Shown in pieces: positions 1 to 8,144 of a stretch of 23,596 bases of DNA. Within the stretch, counting starts at the first letter, position 1, and every line of letters starts with the position of its first letter. The notes below the pieces were generated by a model. It was not told the DNA's origin and ran no database searches. It worked only from the letters and a program-made list of their open reading frames with translations. The stretch comes from Neofamilia sp964346535 (lineage in GTDB: Bacteria > Bacillota > Clostridia > Tissierellales > Peptoniphilaceae). The DNA is taken from positions 1 through 23,596 of the forward strand of contig CAYFUN010000022.1 of the NCBI GenBank assembly GCA_964346535.1. Direction: 5' to 3'. The position numbers and the translations under genes were made by a program.

Positions 1-115
1 GAGAAGATAATAATTGAGGAAATTGCATAATTAAGTTTCTAAAACCAAATAAAAAAGGGTATGAGGTATTAGCTCATTAAAAAAGGAAATGTCTGGAATT
101 CAATACACCGTTTGA

Positions 116-214
116 GATATTTTTATACGAGATGAATCATTTAAAGTAAGTGTCGCAATAATTATTGCAATTCAACTTTTGCAAAACTTTTTAATTAGCA
201 AAAGTATTTTTTAA
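116..214 (+). pseudogene. Possible remnant of a MATE efflux transporter, N-terminal fragment only
   Basis: This frame is open for 32 codons and ends in a TAA at 212-214. Its start reads D-I-F-I-R-D-x-x-F and, at the right distance, L-Q-N-F-L-I. That is the pattern I know from the first residues of MATE-family sodium or proton drug antiporters in clostridia: a charged [DN]LFI[KR]D..F, then the first membrane helix with (A)(L)P..LQN. The usual proline is replaced by Gln or Ile. There is no start codon at the expected place. An in-frame ATG at 89 (after an AAGGAA) is separated from it by a TGA at 113-115. The other roughly 400 residues of a MATE protein are missing. The match is from memory of the family and is short, so chance similarity in AT-rich DNA cannot be excluded. 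Confidence 0.33.
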
Positions 215-321
215 AATTATAGAAATCCCTACGAAGAAAATTATTAAAGAGAATTAAAAATAGAAAAAAACAAAACTTCGACAAAAATCTGAGCTTAAAA
301 AATTTTTGCTCTAAAGTAATT

Positions 322-350
322 CTGTAAGGAAGTTTTATTTATGGTAAAAT
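322..350 (+). promoter_or_regulatory. Probable sigma-70-type promoter for the rsmI-nurA-herA-glycogen run
   Basis: There is a -10 element TAAAAT at 345-350, preceded by TG one base upstream (342-343), which makes an extended -10. The -35 at the matching distance (322-327, CTGTAA) is weak, as extended -10 promoters tolerate. Transcription would begin near 357, about 28 bases before the rsmI start. No other promoter this good is visible before the rpoN-gap junction. Confidence 0.5.
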
Positions 351-384
351 ATAAGTAAGAAATAAAAGAAAGTAGGATCAATAA

Positions 385-1197
385 TTGAAGGGAATTTATT
401 TATGTCCAACTCCAATTGGAAACTTAGATGACATTACTTTAAGAACTTTAAAGACTTTAGAAAATGTAGACATAATCGCTTGTGAAGATACTAGAGTATC
501 AAAGGCCTTGTTAGACCATTATAATATTAAAAAGCCTTTAATTTCCTACCACAAATTTAATTATATGACAAAGATTCCTGAAATTATAAGTGACCTTGAA
601 GAGGGAAAGACCTATGCCTTTATTTCAGATGCAGGCATGCCAGGAATTTCAGATCCTGGAACAGAAATACTAGCAGCTTGCCTTGAAAAAAATATTCCAG
701 TAAATGTACTGCCTGGACCAAGTGCCTTTGTAGTTGCTTTAGTTCTTTCTGGATTATCAACTGATCGATTTACTTTTATTGGCTTCTTGCCAGAAAAGTC
801 CAATCAAAGAATAAAAGAATTAGAAGACTTAAAGACAAAAAAGGAAACTTTAATTTTTTATGAGGCCCCTCATAGGATACATAAATTTTTATCAGACCTT
901 TATCAAGTCTTTGGCAATAGGAAAATTTCAATTTCAAGAGAAATAAGTAAGTATTATGAAGAAACTATTAGAAGAGACTTAGTTGACTTAGTTGAAGATG
1001 AGACCATAGTCAAGGCCAAGGGAGAGTTTGTAGTTGTTGTTGAAGGCTACCAAGAAGAAGAGATGGAAGTCAATATAGAAGCAGAACTTAAAAAACTTTT
1101 AGATGCTGGCCTTACAAAAAAAGATGCAGTTAAAGAAGTTTCTAAGAACTTTAATATAAAGAAAAATTTAGTTTATGAAAAGAGCCTAGACCTATAA
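385..1197 (+). CDS. rsmI: 16S rRNA 2'-O-ribose C1402 methyltransferase RsmI
   Basis: RsmI uses S-adenosylmethionine to methylate the 2'-hydroxyl of C1402 in the decoding centre of 16S rRNA, which tunes start-codon choice and decoding fidelity. The 270-residue protein has the normal family length. Family signatures seen are TPIGNLDDITLR (9-20), ACEDTR (32-37), ISDAGMPGISDPG (80-92), PGPSA, FIGFLP, YEAPHR and ISREISK, which together form the tetrapyrrole-methylase-like (SPOUT-independent) fold. The start is TTG at 385: the reading frame begins exactly where the family begins, no ATG is available, and AGTAGGA at 371-377 is at good spacing. The stop overlaps the next start by one base (TAATG), so the nuclease gene downstream is probably translationally coupled. 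It is the first gene of a long co-directional run. The assignment is secure. Confidence 0.96.
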   Translation: MKGIYLCPTPIGNLDDITLRTLKTLENVDIIACEDTRVSKALLDHYNIKKPLISYHKFNYMTKIPEIISDLEEGKTYAFISDAGMPGISDPGTEILAACLEKNIPVNVLPGPSAFVVALVLSGLSTDRFTFIGFLPEKSNQRIKELEDLKTKKETLIFYEAPHRIHKFLSDLYQVFGNRKISISREISKYYEETIRRDLVDLVEDETIVKAKGEFVVVVEGYQEEEMEVNIEAELKKLLDAGLTKKDAVKEVSKNFNIKKNLVYEKSLDL

Positions 1198-2141
1198 TGG
1201 AAAGTTTAAATTTAAAATTAGCAGAAAAAATGAAAGAACTAAATAATAAGCTTGGCCATGACCTTAGGGGCATCAAAAACTTTAACAGGACCTATTTAAG
1301 GGACCAACTTAAGGCTTATGGAAGTTTTATTAATTTAAAAAAACTTGATAAAGAAGAACTTGAAAAATTTTCTAAAATGGCCTGCATTGACGGATCTGTA
1401 AATAGGTTTGGTTCATCTCATCCTCACTATATAGATGTTTATCAAGGCCTGGCCAAGGTTAGCAAGTCGTCTTTAGCAGATGTAATCTTAGCAGATGTTT
1501 ACAGTCCTTTAATTTCAAATCTTTCAGAAGATGAAGAAGACTTAAAGAAAAAACTTTTAGCTAGAATTGAAATTTTAACTGGCCTTGAAACTTTAAAAAC
1601 CTATGACTTAGACTATCTCTTAATGGATGGAAATTTAATTCGCTATACCATTGAAGACAAGGAAAATTTTGAAAAGTTAATTGGCCTGTGTTTAGAAAAA
1701 GATGTACTCCTAGCAGGTTTTATTAAAGAACCTAAGACCAACATTCTCGGCGAACTTCTTTTTAAAGACAGCCAGCAAATAAAACTTTATGACAAAGACA
1801 TTCTCTACGGCATTTTAAATGAGGGAGAAGGGTATATTTTAAATGATAGCTACAATAAAAAGGTAGACCAAGGCTTTTCGTCAATGTTTTTAAGGACAGC
1901 ATCTTATCCAGGTGTAACTGGCCTTGAGGTTTTAGAAGGCCAAAGGTCTAACTTATACAATATTGCCAACCTTTGCTACAGCCTTACTCCACAAATGTCC
2001 AGGGGAGTTCCTCTAATAATTGACATGGTAGACAAGGAAGTAAAAATAGATGACAAGTTAATGCGAGAAATCGTTTTAGCATATTTAGACAGCGACTTGC
2101 TAGAAAGATTTTTTAGAAGTGAAAGAAGTATGAGGAGATAA
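1197..2141 (+). CDS. nurA: NurA-type DNA repair nuclease
   Basis: This is likely a NurA-domain nuclease, a metal-dependent 5'-3' exonuclease/endonuclease best known from archaea, where it works with the HerA translocase to resect DNA ends. The 314-residue protein has the family's RNase H-like layout. An Asp in CIDGS (D65, the motif that opens NurA domains) comes first, then a helix with acidic residues (E126, E131), then a second Asp in LLMDGNL (D144). The C-terminal half has a SLTPQMSRGVPLIIDMVDK stretch that resembles the last conserved NurA block. The identification rests on the IDGS and DGN motifs together with the adjacent HerA-like gene, which starts immediately after its stop. The ATG at 1197 overlaps the rsmI stop codon. 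No signal peptide or membrane segment is seen, so it should be cytoplasmic. The exact acidic residue for motif II is my inference. Confidence 0.8.
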   Translation: MESLNLKLAEKMKELNNKLGHDLRGIKNFNRTYLRDQLKAYGSFINLKKLDKEELEKFSKMACIDGSVNRFGSSHPHYIDVYQGLAKVSKSSLADVILADVYSPLISNLSEDEEDLKKKLLARIEILTGLETLKTYDLDYLLMDGNLIRYTIEDKENFEKLIGLCLEKDVLLAGFIKEPKTNILGELLFKDSQQIKLYDKDILYGILNEGEGYILNDSYNKKVDQGFSSMFLRTASYPGVTGLEVLEGQRSNLYNIANLCYSLTPQMSRGVPLIIDMVDKEVKIDDKLMREIVLAYLDSDLLERFFRSERSMRR

Positions 2142-3983
2142 ATGGACGATATGAAAGTACTAGGGCTTACAAGTTCATCTGAGTTTTTTGTAGGCTCTAA
2201 GGAGAGGAATTTTAGAATAAATGAATACCTAATAGTTGAGGACAAAAGGCAGGGTGGCCTTGTCTTTGAAGTTATGGAAGCAAATACCTATAACAGGTAC
2301 CTGCCTTTAAACATTGGCGGCGACCTAGTTGACTCTTCTGTAATAGAATCTCTTCAGGCCATTGGCTATATAGTTGATGACGAAACAGTTTACATAGGCA
2401 AGTGTAGGCTCTTAAATGAAGCTGCCTATCCAATTGAAACTGGATCCAGGGTAAGGGAGCCTAAGTTCGACGAAATAAAATCTTTTTTATTAAACGGCAA
2501 CTTAGATTCATCTTTGCTTTTAGGAGCTATAAAAAATACAGACAAGGTCTATGATCAAATGGATGAGAATCTTAAAAATCTCTACCACAGCTTAGAAGAA
2601 AAAATTTCTTCCCAAGGAGACGTCCCATTTTTATTTAATATTAACGAGATGAACCAGTATCCTCACATTGGAGTCTTTGGCGGATCTGGATCAGGTAAGT
2701 CTTATGGTCTTAGGGTCTTTATAGAGGAGTTGATGAAAAAGAGGATTCCAACAATAATTTTTGACCCTCATTATGAAATGGACTTTCAACTAAATCCTGC
2801 TAATCCATCGGCAAAAACTTCTTATGGAGGCAACTATAACACATTCGTAATCGGCCAAGATGTTGGCATTGACTTTAAAGATGTTAGGCCAGCTGACTTA
2901 AAGAGACTGCTTTCATCAACTAGCCAACTAACAGAGCCAATGGAGTCTTCAATAGACTTGCTTTACAGCCACTTTGGTCCAGGCAAGGGACCTACTGATA
3001 TAAGGACTTTTGAATTATTAATTGATGATCTTTTAGAAATGAAGAGCTTTTCATCTTCCGATGCCATTCAAACCGAAATTAACAATAACACAGGAGAAAC
3101 CCAGGCTAAATACAATAGACTTTTAGGCCTCTATAAAAAGTACGATAAAAAAACAAACGAAAGTACTTTGAGAGGCTTATCGTGGAGGATCAGGTCTTTA
3201 ATAAACGATGGAGTCTTTACCAGAGATTCCTCAAAGGTTGCTGAAACTTTATTTGCAGGAAAAACTGCAGTCATCCAAGGATCAACAAGACTTTTACAAG
3301 TTTATGGTTCTTACTTAATGAGTAAGTTTTACAATAATAGAAGGTCCTACAAGGACAAGGGCCTAGATTATTTTCCACCTTTTGTAATAGTTACAGATGA
3401 GGCCCACGAGTTTGCACCAAAGGGCCTGCCTAAACCTTCAAAGTCAATTATAAAAGAAATAGCCCAAGAGGGAAGAAAGTATGGTGTCTTTTTAGTCCTA
3501 GCCACTCAAAGGCCAACTCTCTTAGATGAAACAGTTACAGCCCAATTAAATTCTAAATTTATTTTTAGAACAGTTAGGGCCACAGACATTCAAACCATTA
3601 GAGAAGAAACTGATATTTCATCTGAAGAAGCAAAGAGACTGCCTTATTTAAAAACAGGTGACCTTTTTGCATCTATTGCATCCATGGGCAGGACAATTTT
3701 TTCTAGGGTCAGACTGGCAGAGACGATAAAACCAAATATGGAAAATCCCTTTGATGAACTTAGAAAAATGGCAGAGGAAACAGATGATAAATTTTTTAAA
3801 GTTATTGAAGGGGAACTGCCAATTTCATCAACAGACCTTTTGTCTATAGTGGAAATTTTAGAAAGAAATTCTATGAAAATGAATGTAAATATTTTAGAAG
3901 ACAAACTCAACGACCTTGTTGCTAAGGGAAGGTTAGAAAAAGAGTCTGGCATATTCGGAGATGAATTTAAACTTAAAGAATAG
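2142..3983 (+). CDS. herA: HerA-type DNA-translocating ATPase (DUF87 family)
   Basis: This is a 613-residue HerA/FtsK-superfamily ATPase, expected to form a hexameric ring that moves along duplex DNA and drives the nuclease encoded just upstream. The N-terminal ~110 residues are a beta-rich segment consistent with the HerA HAS barrel. Walker A is GGSGSGKS at 180-187 (K186). Walker B is VIVTDEAHE at 415-423 (D419, E420). A sensor-like LATQRP follows, and a later arginine-containing stretch (FIFRTVRATD) may hold the arginine finger. Residues about 555-605 look like a winged-helix tail, seen in some HerA relatives (inferred). The stop of nurA directly precedes this ATG, with GAGGAG at 2132-2137. 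Because that leaves only 4 bases, a second ATG at 2151 is a possible alternative start. Linkage to nurA supports the function strongly; a general conjugation or defence ATPase is the alternative. Confidence 0.87.
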   Translation: MDDMKVLGLTSSSEFFVGSKERNFRINEYLIVEDKRQGGLVFEVMEANTYNRYLPLNIGGDLVDSSVIESLQAIGYIVDDETVYIGKCRLLNEAAYPIETGSRVREPKFDEIKSFLLNGNLDSSLLLGAIKNTDKVYDQMDENLKNLYHSLEEKISSQGDVPFLFNINEMNQYPHIGVFGGSGSGKSYGLRVFIEELMKKRIPTIIFDPHYEMDFQLNPANPSAKTSYGGNYNTFVIGQDVGIDFKDVRPADLKRLLSSTSQLTEPMESSIDLLYSHFGPGKGPTDIRTFELLIDDLLEMKSFSSSDAIQTEINNNTGETQAKYNRLLGLYKKYDKKTNESTLRGLSWRIRSLINDGVFTRDSSKVAETLFAGKTAVIQGSTRLLQVYGSYLMSKFYNNRRSYKDKGLDYFPPFVIVTDEAHEFAPKGLPKPSKSIIKEIAQEGRKYGVFLVLATQRPTLLDETVTAQLNSKFIFRTVRATDIQTIREETDISSEEAKRLPYLKTGDLFASIASMGRTIFSRVRLAETIKPNMENPFDELRKMAEETDDKFFKVIEGELPISSTDLLSIVEILERNSMKMNVNILEDKLNDLVAKGRLEKESGIFGDEFKLKE

Positions 3984-3994
3984 GAGGAGGTCCT

Positions 3995-5860
3995 ATGGAG
4001 TTAAAATATCACTATGAAAGAGATATTTCTTATGAAGCCTATCTCTTTAACCAAGGAAAAAATTTTGAAGCCTATAAGTTTTTAGGAGCCCACAGAGAAA
4101 AAACTGGAGTCTCTTTTAGCGTGTGGGCTCCAAGGGCAGCGGAAGTTTATTTAGTTGGAGACTTTAACAAGTGGAATGAAACAAGTCTACCAATGAAGAG
4201 ATTTGAAACTACTGGCATTTGGCAAATTGTACTTGAAGGTGTTGAAGTTTTCGATGCCTACAAGTACAGGATTATTACAGAAGCAGGGGAAGTTTTATAC
4301 AAGGCAGACCCCTTTGCTTTTCACGCGGAAGAAAGGCCTAAGACAGCTTCAAAGTACTTTGATATTAATGGCTACAAGTGGACTGACAAGACTTGGCAAA
4401 AAACCAAAGAAAGGACAGACCCTTATAAGAGCCCAATAAATATTTATGAAGTCAACCTTTTATCTTGGAGGAAAAATCCAGATGGCAGCCAATATTCTTA
4501 CGAGAAATTAAAAGATGAACTTATTAGTTACGTAAAGAAAATGGGCTACACCCATATTGAACTAATGCCTCTTACAGAATATCCTTATGATGGATCTTGG
4601 GGCTATCAGGTCACTGGCTACTTTGCTCCAACATCTAGGTTTGGGACTCCCTTTGACTTTATGGATTTTGTAAATAGCTGCCATAAAAATAATATTGGAG
4701 TGATTATGGACTGGGTTCCAGTTCACTTTGCAGTTGACGACTTTGCCTTGAGAAAATTTGACGGAACTTATCTTTATGAATCTCTCGACCAAAGAAAGGC
4801 CAATAATGAAGCTTGGGGATCTTATAACTTTGATTTTACAAAAAACCAAGTTGTATCTTTTTTAATATCTTCAGCCATATTTTGGCAGGACTATTATCAT
4901 ATAGACGGCCTAAGAGTTGATGCAGTTGCCTATATGATCTATGAAGATTTTCCCCACCAACAAGATAATTTCAAGGTAGATGAGCCAGCTATTAGATTTT
5001 TACAAGAGCTAAACACTGAAGTCTTTAAAAGATTTCCTCACAGCCTGATGATTGCAGAAGAATCTTCTGCCTGGCCAAATGTTTCTAGGCCAGTAGATAT
5101 TGGAGGCTTAGGCTTTAACTTTAAGTGGAACATGGGCTGGATGAATGACATTTTAGACTATATGGAAGCAGATCCGATATACAGAAAAGACATGCACAAC
5201 CAGCTTAGATTTTCCTTTACCTACCAGTACAGTGAAAACTATATTCTGCCATTTTCTCACGACGAAGTTGTCCACGGGAAAAAGTCCCTTTTAGATAAAA
5301 TGCCAGGGACCTATGAAGAGAAGTTTGCATCTTTGAGATTACTTTTAGCCTATATGATTGGCCATCCTGGAAAGAAACTTTCCTTTATGGGAAATGAATT
5401 TGGACAATTTATGGAGTGGGATGAGTGGAAGGAGTTAGACTGGTTTTTACTTGACTATGACAGCCACAAAGGCATCCAAGACTTTGTAAGAGACTTAAAT
5501 CATTTTTATAAGGATCATTCAGAATTTTTCCAAGAAGACTTTGACCCTAAAGGCTTTGATTGGGTTGAACACGAAAATGCCAATGAAAGTATTTTAGTTT
5601 TTGACAGGATTAACTCCAAGGGAGAAAAAATTACTTGCATTTATAATTTTACCCCAGTTGACAGGCCAGCCTATCCTGTTGGGGTAGACTATGAAGGAAC
5701 TTATAGGACTCTGCTTTCAACTGACAAGAAAAAATACGGAGGGAAGACTCCAAGGGTTAAGACCTATAGGACTAAAGATGAAAAATTTAATGGACGAGAT
5801 TACGGTATAAGAGTTGATATACCAGGCCTAAGCGCCTTATTTTTAAAGCATAAAAGCTAA
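3995..5860 (+). CDS. glgB: 1,4-alpha-glucan branching enzyme GlgB
   Basis: GlgB cuts an alpha-1,4 chain and rejoins it through an alpha-1,6 link, making glycogen branched. The protein has 621 residues, matching the short bacterial form that lacks an extra N-terminal domain. Residues about 35-110 form a CBM48-type module (VWAPRAAEVYLVGDFNKW). A GH13 catalytic barrel follows, and then a beta domain ending with LSALFL. Catalytic residues are the nucleophile D309 in DGLRVDAV, the acid Glu in IAEESSAWP (E355 or E356) and D423 in FSHDEVVHGK. The start follows a very strong AGGAGGAGG (3982-3990) that overlaps the herA stop codon, so translation is likely coupled to the DNA repair gene. It opens the glycogen block, and glgC follows after 10 bases. 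Assignment is secure. Confidence 0.97.
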   Translation: MELKYHYERDISYEAYLFNQGKNFEAYKFLGAHREKTGVSFSVWAPRAAEVYLVGDFNKWNETSLPMKRFETTGIWQIVLEGVEVFDAYKYRIITEAGEVLYKADPFAFHAEERPKTASKYFDINGYKWTDKTWQKTKERTDPYKSPINIYEVNLLSWRKNPDGSQYSYEKLKDELISYVKKMGYTHIELMPLTEYPYDGSWGYQVTGYFAPTSRFGTPFDFMDFVNSCHKNNIGVIMDWVPVHFAVDDFALRKFDGTYLYESLDQRKANNEAWGSYNFDFTKNQVVSFLISSAIFWQDYYHIDGLRVDAVAYMIYEDFPHQQDNFKVDEPAIRFLQELNTEVFKRFPHSLMIAEESSAWPNVSRPVDIGGLGFNFKWNMGWMNDILDYMEADPIYRKDMHNQLRFSFTYQYSENYILPFSHDEVVHGKKSLLDKMPGTYEEKFASLRLLLAYMIGHPGKKLSFMGNEFGQFMEWDEWKELDWFLLDYDSHKGIQDFVRDLNHFYKDHSEFFQEDFDPKGFDWVEHENANESILVFDRINSKGEKITCIYNFTPVDRPAYPVGVDYEGTYRTLLSTDKKKYGGKTPRVKTYRTKDEKFNGRDYGIRVDIPGLSALFLKHKS

Positions 5861-5870
5861 AGGAGGAAAA

Positions 5871-7007
5871 ATGGGAAAAAAGAAAATGGTAGCCTTGTTA
5901 CTTGCAGGTGGCCAAGGCTCAAGACTAAAATTACTAACTAAGGACATTGCTAAACCTGCTGTAGCCTTTGGAGGCAAGTATAGGATTATAGACTTCGCCC
6001 TTTCAAATGCAACTAATTCAGATATTTCTGATATTGCGATTTTAACCCAATACAAGCCCTTTGAACTGAATGCCCATTTAGGCATAGGCGCTCCTTGGGA
6101 CTTTGATACCAATGCTCGAGGACTGGTAAAACTTTCTCCTTTTGCTTCAGAAAGTGGAGGAAGGTGGTTTACTGGAACTGCCAATGCAATTTATGAAAAC
6201 ATAGACTCTATTGATCTAATGAATCCAGAGTATGTATTAATTTTATCTGGCGACCACATCTACAAGATGAACTACAAAAAGATGCTCAACTACCACATTG
6301 AAAATAGGTCTGACTGTACAATTGCAGCTATTGAAGTTCCAATGGACGAGGCTTCTAGATTTGGTATTTTAAATACTGATGAAAACAATATGGTTTATGA
6401 ATTTGAAGAAAAACCAGAGCATCCTAAAAACAACCAGGCTTCTATGGGCATTTATATTTTTAAATGGGACAAATTAAAACAATATCTAATAGAAGATGAA
6501 GAGGACAAAACTTCTGAAAATGACTTTGGAAAAAATATTATTCCAAAAATGCTTAAGGCTGGAGAAAGACTTTTTGCCTTTAACTTTAAAGGTTATTGGA
6601 AGGACGTTGGAACAGTTAGGTCTTATTGGGAATCTAACTTAGACCTTTTAGACGAAGACAACGGCCTAGATATTTTTGACAGGTCTTGGAGAATTTATAC
6701 CAACAACTTAAACCTTCCACCTCAATATATAGCTCCATCAGCCTATGTAGACAAGGCCATGATTAATGAAAGCTGCTTTGTAGCAGGCAGGGTTGAAAAC
6801 AGCGTACTATTTTCAAATGTAACTATTGAAGAAGGAGCCCAAGTAAAAAATTCAGTCCTTCTTTCAAATTCAGTAATTAAAACTGGCGCCAAGGTATACA
6901 ACGCCATTGTTATGGAAGATGTAATAATTGAAAAAGACAGGCTTGTAGGAAGTGAAAATGACAACTTGGTTCATCTACTTTCACAAGACGAAGAGATTAG
7001 TGAATAG
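5871..7007 (+). CDS. glgC: Glucose-1-phosphate adenylyltransferase, catalytic subunit GlgC
   Basis: GlgC makes ADP-glucose and pyrophosphate from ATP and glucose-1-phosphate, the committed and usually allosterically controlled step of bacterial glycogen synthesis. The 378-residue protein starts with the nucleotide-binding loop GGQGSRL (13-19). It carries the substrate-loop pattern GRWFTGTANAI (97-107) and the catalytic Asp in LSGDHIY (D128), and ends with a left-handed beta-helix domain of hexapeptide-like repeats (AMINESCFVAGRVENSVLF and following). A paired glgD gene lies 9 bases downstream, so the enzyme is probably a GlgC/GlgD hetero-oligomer, as shown for some other Firmicutes. Start choice is clear from AGGAGG at 5861-5866. 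Effector specificity cannot be read from the sequence. Confidence 0.97.
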   Translation: MGKKKMVALLLAGGQGSRLKLLTKDIAKPAVAFGGKYRIIDFALSNATNSDISDIAILTQYKPFELNAHLGIGAPWDFDTNARGLVKLSPFASESGGRWFTGTANAIYENIDSIDLMNPEYVLILSGDHIYKMNYKKMLNYHIENRSDCTIAAIEVPMDEASRFGILNTDENNMVYEFEEKPEHPKNNQASMGIYIFKWDKLKQYLIEDEEDKTSENDFGKNIIPKMLKAGERLFAFNFKGYWKDVGTVRSYWESNLDLLDEDNGLDIFDRSWRIYTNNLNLPPQYIAPSAYVDKAMINESCFVAGRVENSVLFSNVTIEEGAQVKNSVLLSNSVIKTGAKVYNAIVMEDVIIEKDRLVGSENDNLVHLLSQDEEISE

Positions 7008-7016
7008 GAGGCAACT

Positions 7017-8141
7017 ATGGATAATTGTTTTGGTTTAATTTCTTATGACAACAAAGATGAAGAATTTGGTTCTCTTTGCAAAAGCAGACCATCCTATATG
7101 CTTCCTTATGGCAGCAGGTATAGGCTGGTTGACGTAATAATTTCTAATATGGTAAACAATGGCATTAGAAGTGTGGGCCTATATACAGGAGAAAAAATCA
7201 GGTCTACTATGGACCACCTATCTGATGGCAAACCATGGTCACTAAACTCAAGGTTTCACGGATTATTTCTTTATCCACCTATTAGACAAAATAGTCTTAT
7301 AGAAAGACTGGGAGATGTTGCTGACTTTTATTCAACCCTAAACTTTTTTAAAGTCTTAAGGGAAGAAAACGCCCTTATAGTAAAGTCAAATGTTATCTTT
7401 ATGGAAGACCTTGAAGAAGCTTATAATGAATTTATTTCATCTGATTCTGACATAATGTTATTTTATGTTAGAAAAAATGACGAGAAAAAAGAATTTGTAA
7501 ACACAAACAAACTCCACTTAGATGAAGATGGTTTTGTTACAAATATAGGAGTAAACTTAGCAACAGAAGAGTCTTTTAATATGTTTGCTGAAGCTATGTT
7601 TATAAAAAAAGATATTTTAGTTTCCCTAGTAAAGGGTACAGTAGAAAAAGGCAATGCAAACTCCTTAAAGGATGCAATTATTAAAAACAAAAACTCTTTA
7701 AAAATAAATTCCTATGAACTTAATGAACCCCTTGTGCTAATTAATAACATTAAATCTTATTATGACGCCAACCTTCATCTTTTAGACAGGAATAACTTTA
7801 ATGACATGTTTATTAATAATGGCAAGGTTATGACGAAGACCAAGGACGAACCTTCAACTCTTTATAAAAACCACCCAGAGGTTAAAAACTCACTAATAGC
7901 TAATGGTTGTATTGTTGAAGGAGATGTAGAGTCTTCTATAATCTTTAGAGGAGTAAAAATAGGCAAGGGCGCCATAGTTAAAAATTCAATAATTATGCAA
8001 AAATCAGAAATCAAAGAAGGCGCTGTTGTTATAAATTCAATTATAGACAAGTATGCGGTTATTGAAAAAGACGTAAGCCTAGTTGGTTCAACTAACCAAC
8101 CTGCAATAATTGAAAAATACGGACAAGTAAACAAGGAATAA
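7017..8141 (+). CDS. glgD: GlgD, non-catalytic partner of ADP-glucose pyrophosphorylase
   Basis: GlgD is a paralogue of GlgC that assembles with it and tunes activity and effector response; alone it is inactive or weakly active in the cases studied. This 374-residue copy keeps the overall fold (YGSRYRLVDVIISNMVNNGIRSVGLY near the start, beta-helix tail ending in KEDVSLVG-like repeats). It has lost the GGxGSRL nucleotide loop, which reads LISYDNKDEEFGSL here. The catalytic LSGDH is replaced by IVKSNVIFMEDLEEA. Those losses distinguish GlgD from a second GlgC. Its RBS (AGGAGG, 7006-7011) overlaps the glgC stop codon, favouring equal, coupled synthesis. glgA begins four bases after its stop. Role inferred from family knowledge. 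Confidence 0.94.
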   Translation: MDNCFGLISYDNKDEEFGSLCKSRPSYMLPYGSRYRLVDVIISNMVNNGIRSVGLYTGEKIRSTMDHLSDGKPWSLNSRFHGLFLYPPIRQNSLIERLGDVADFYSTLNFFKVLREENALIVKSNVIFMEDLEEAYNEFISSDSDIMLFYVRKNDEKKEFVNTNKLHLDEDGFVTNIGVNLATEESFNMFAEAMFIKKDILVSLVKGTVEKGNANSLKDAIIKNKNSLKINSYELNEPLVLINNIKSYYDANLHLLDRNNFNDMFINNGKVMTKTKDEPSTLYKNHPEVKNSLIANGCIVEGDVESSIIFRGVKIGKGAIVKNSIIMQKSEIKEGAVVINSIIDKYAVIEKDVSLVGSTNQPAIIEKYGQVNKE

Positions 8142-8144
8142 GAT

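Larger units (their letters stand above)
1..384. other. Gene-free AT-rich region upstream of rsmI
   Basis: No intact gene is visible on either strand. The first ten codons in frame 1 (ending at the TAA at 28-30) could be the tail of a gene lying to the left, but ten codons cannot be judged. Positions 116-214 resemble a broken MATE gene and 322-350 a promoter; both are listed separately. Bases 215-320 are A-rich, with a lysine-rich open stretch in one frame that looks like a by-product of base composition. A short perfect palindrome (GCAATAATTATTGC, 155-168) lies inside the MATE-like stretch. Confidence 0.6.

Noticed and set aside
175..212. Hairpin ACTTTTGC/GCAAAAGT followed by Ts, as a terminator
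   Set aside because: The loop is 15 bases of A and T, the stem has only two G-C pairs, and it overlaps the MATE-like frame. It is more likely a chance repeat.
1197..3983. NurA-HerA as part of a phage-defence island
   Set aside because: No defence partner gene such as Sir2, a DUF4297 protein or a methylase lies beside it. The neighbours are housekeeping genes, so a repair role is more likely.
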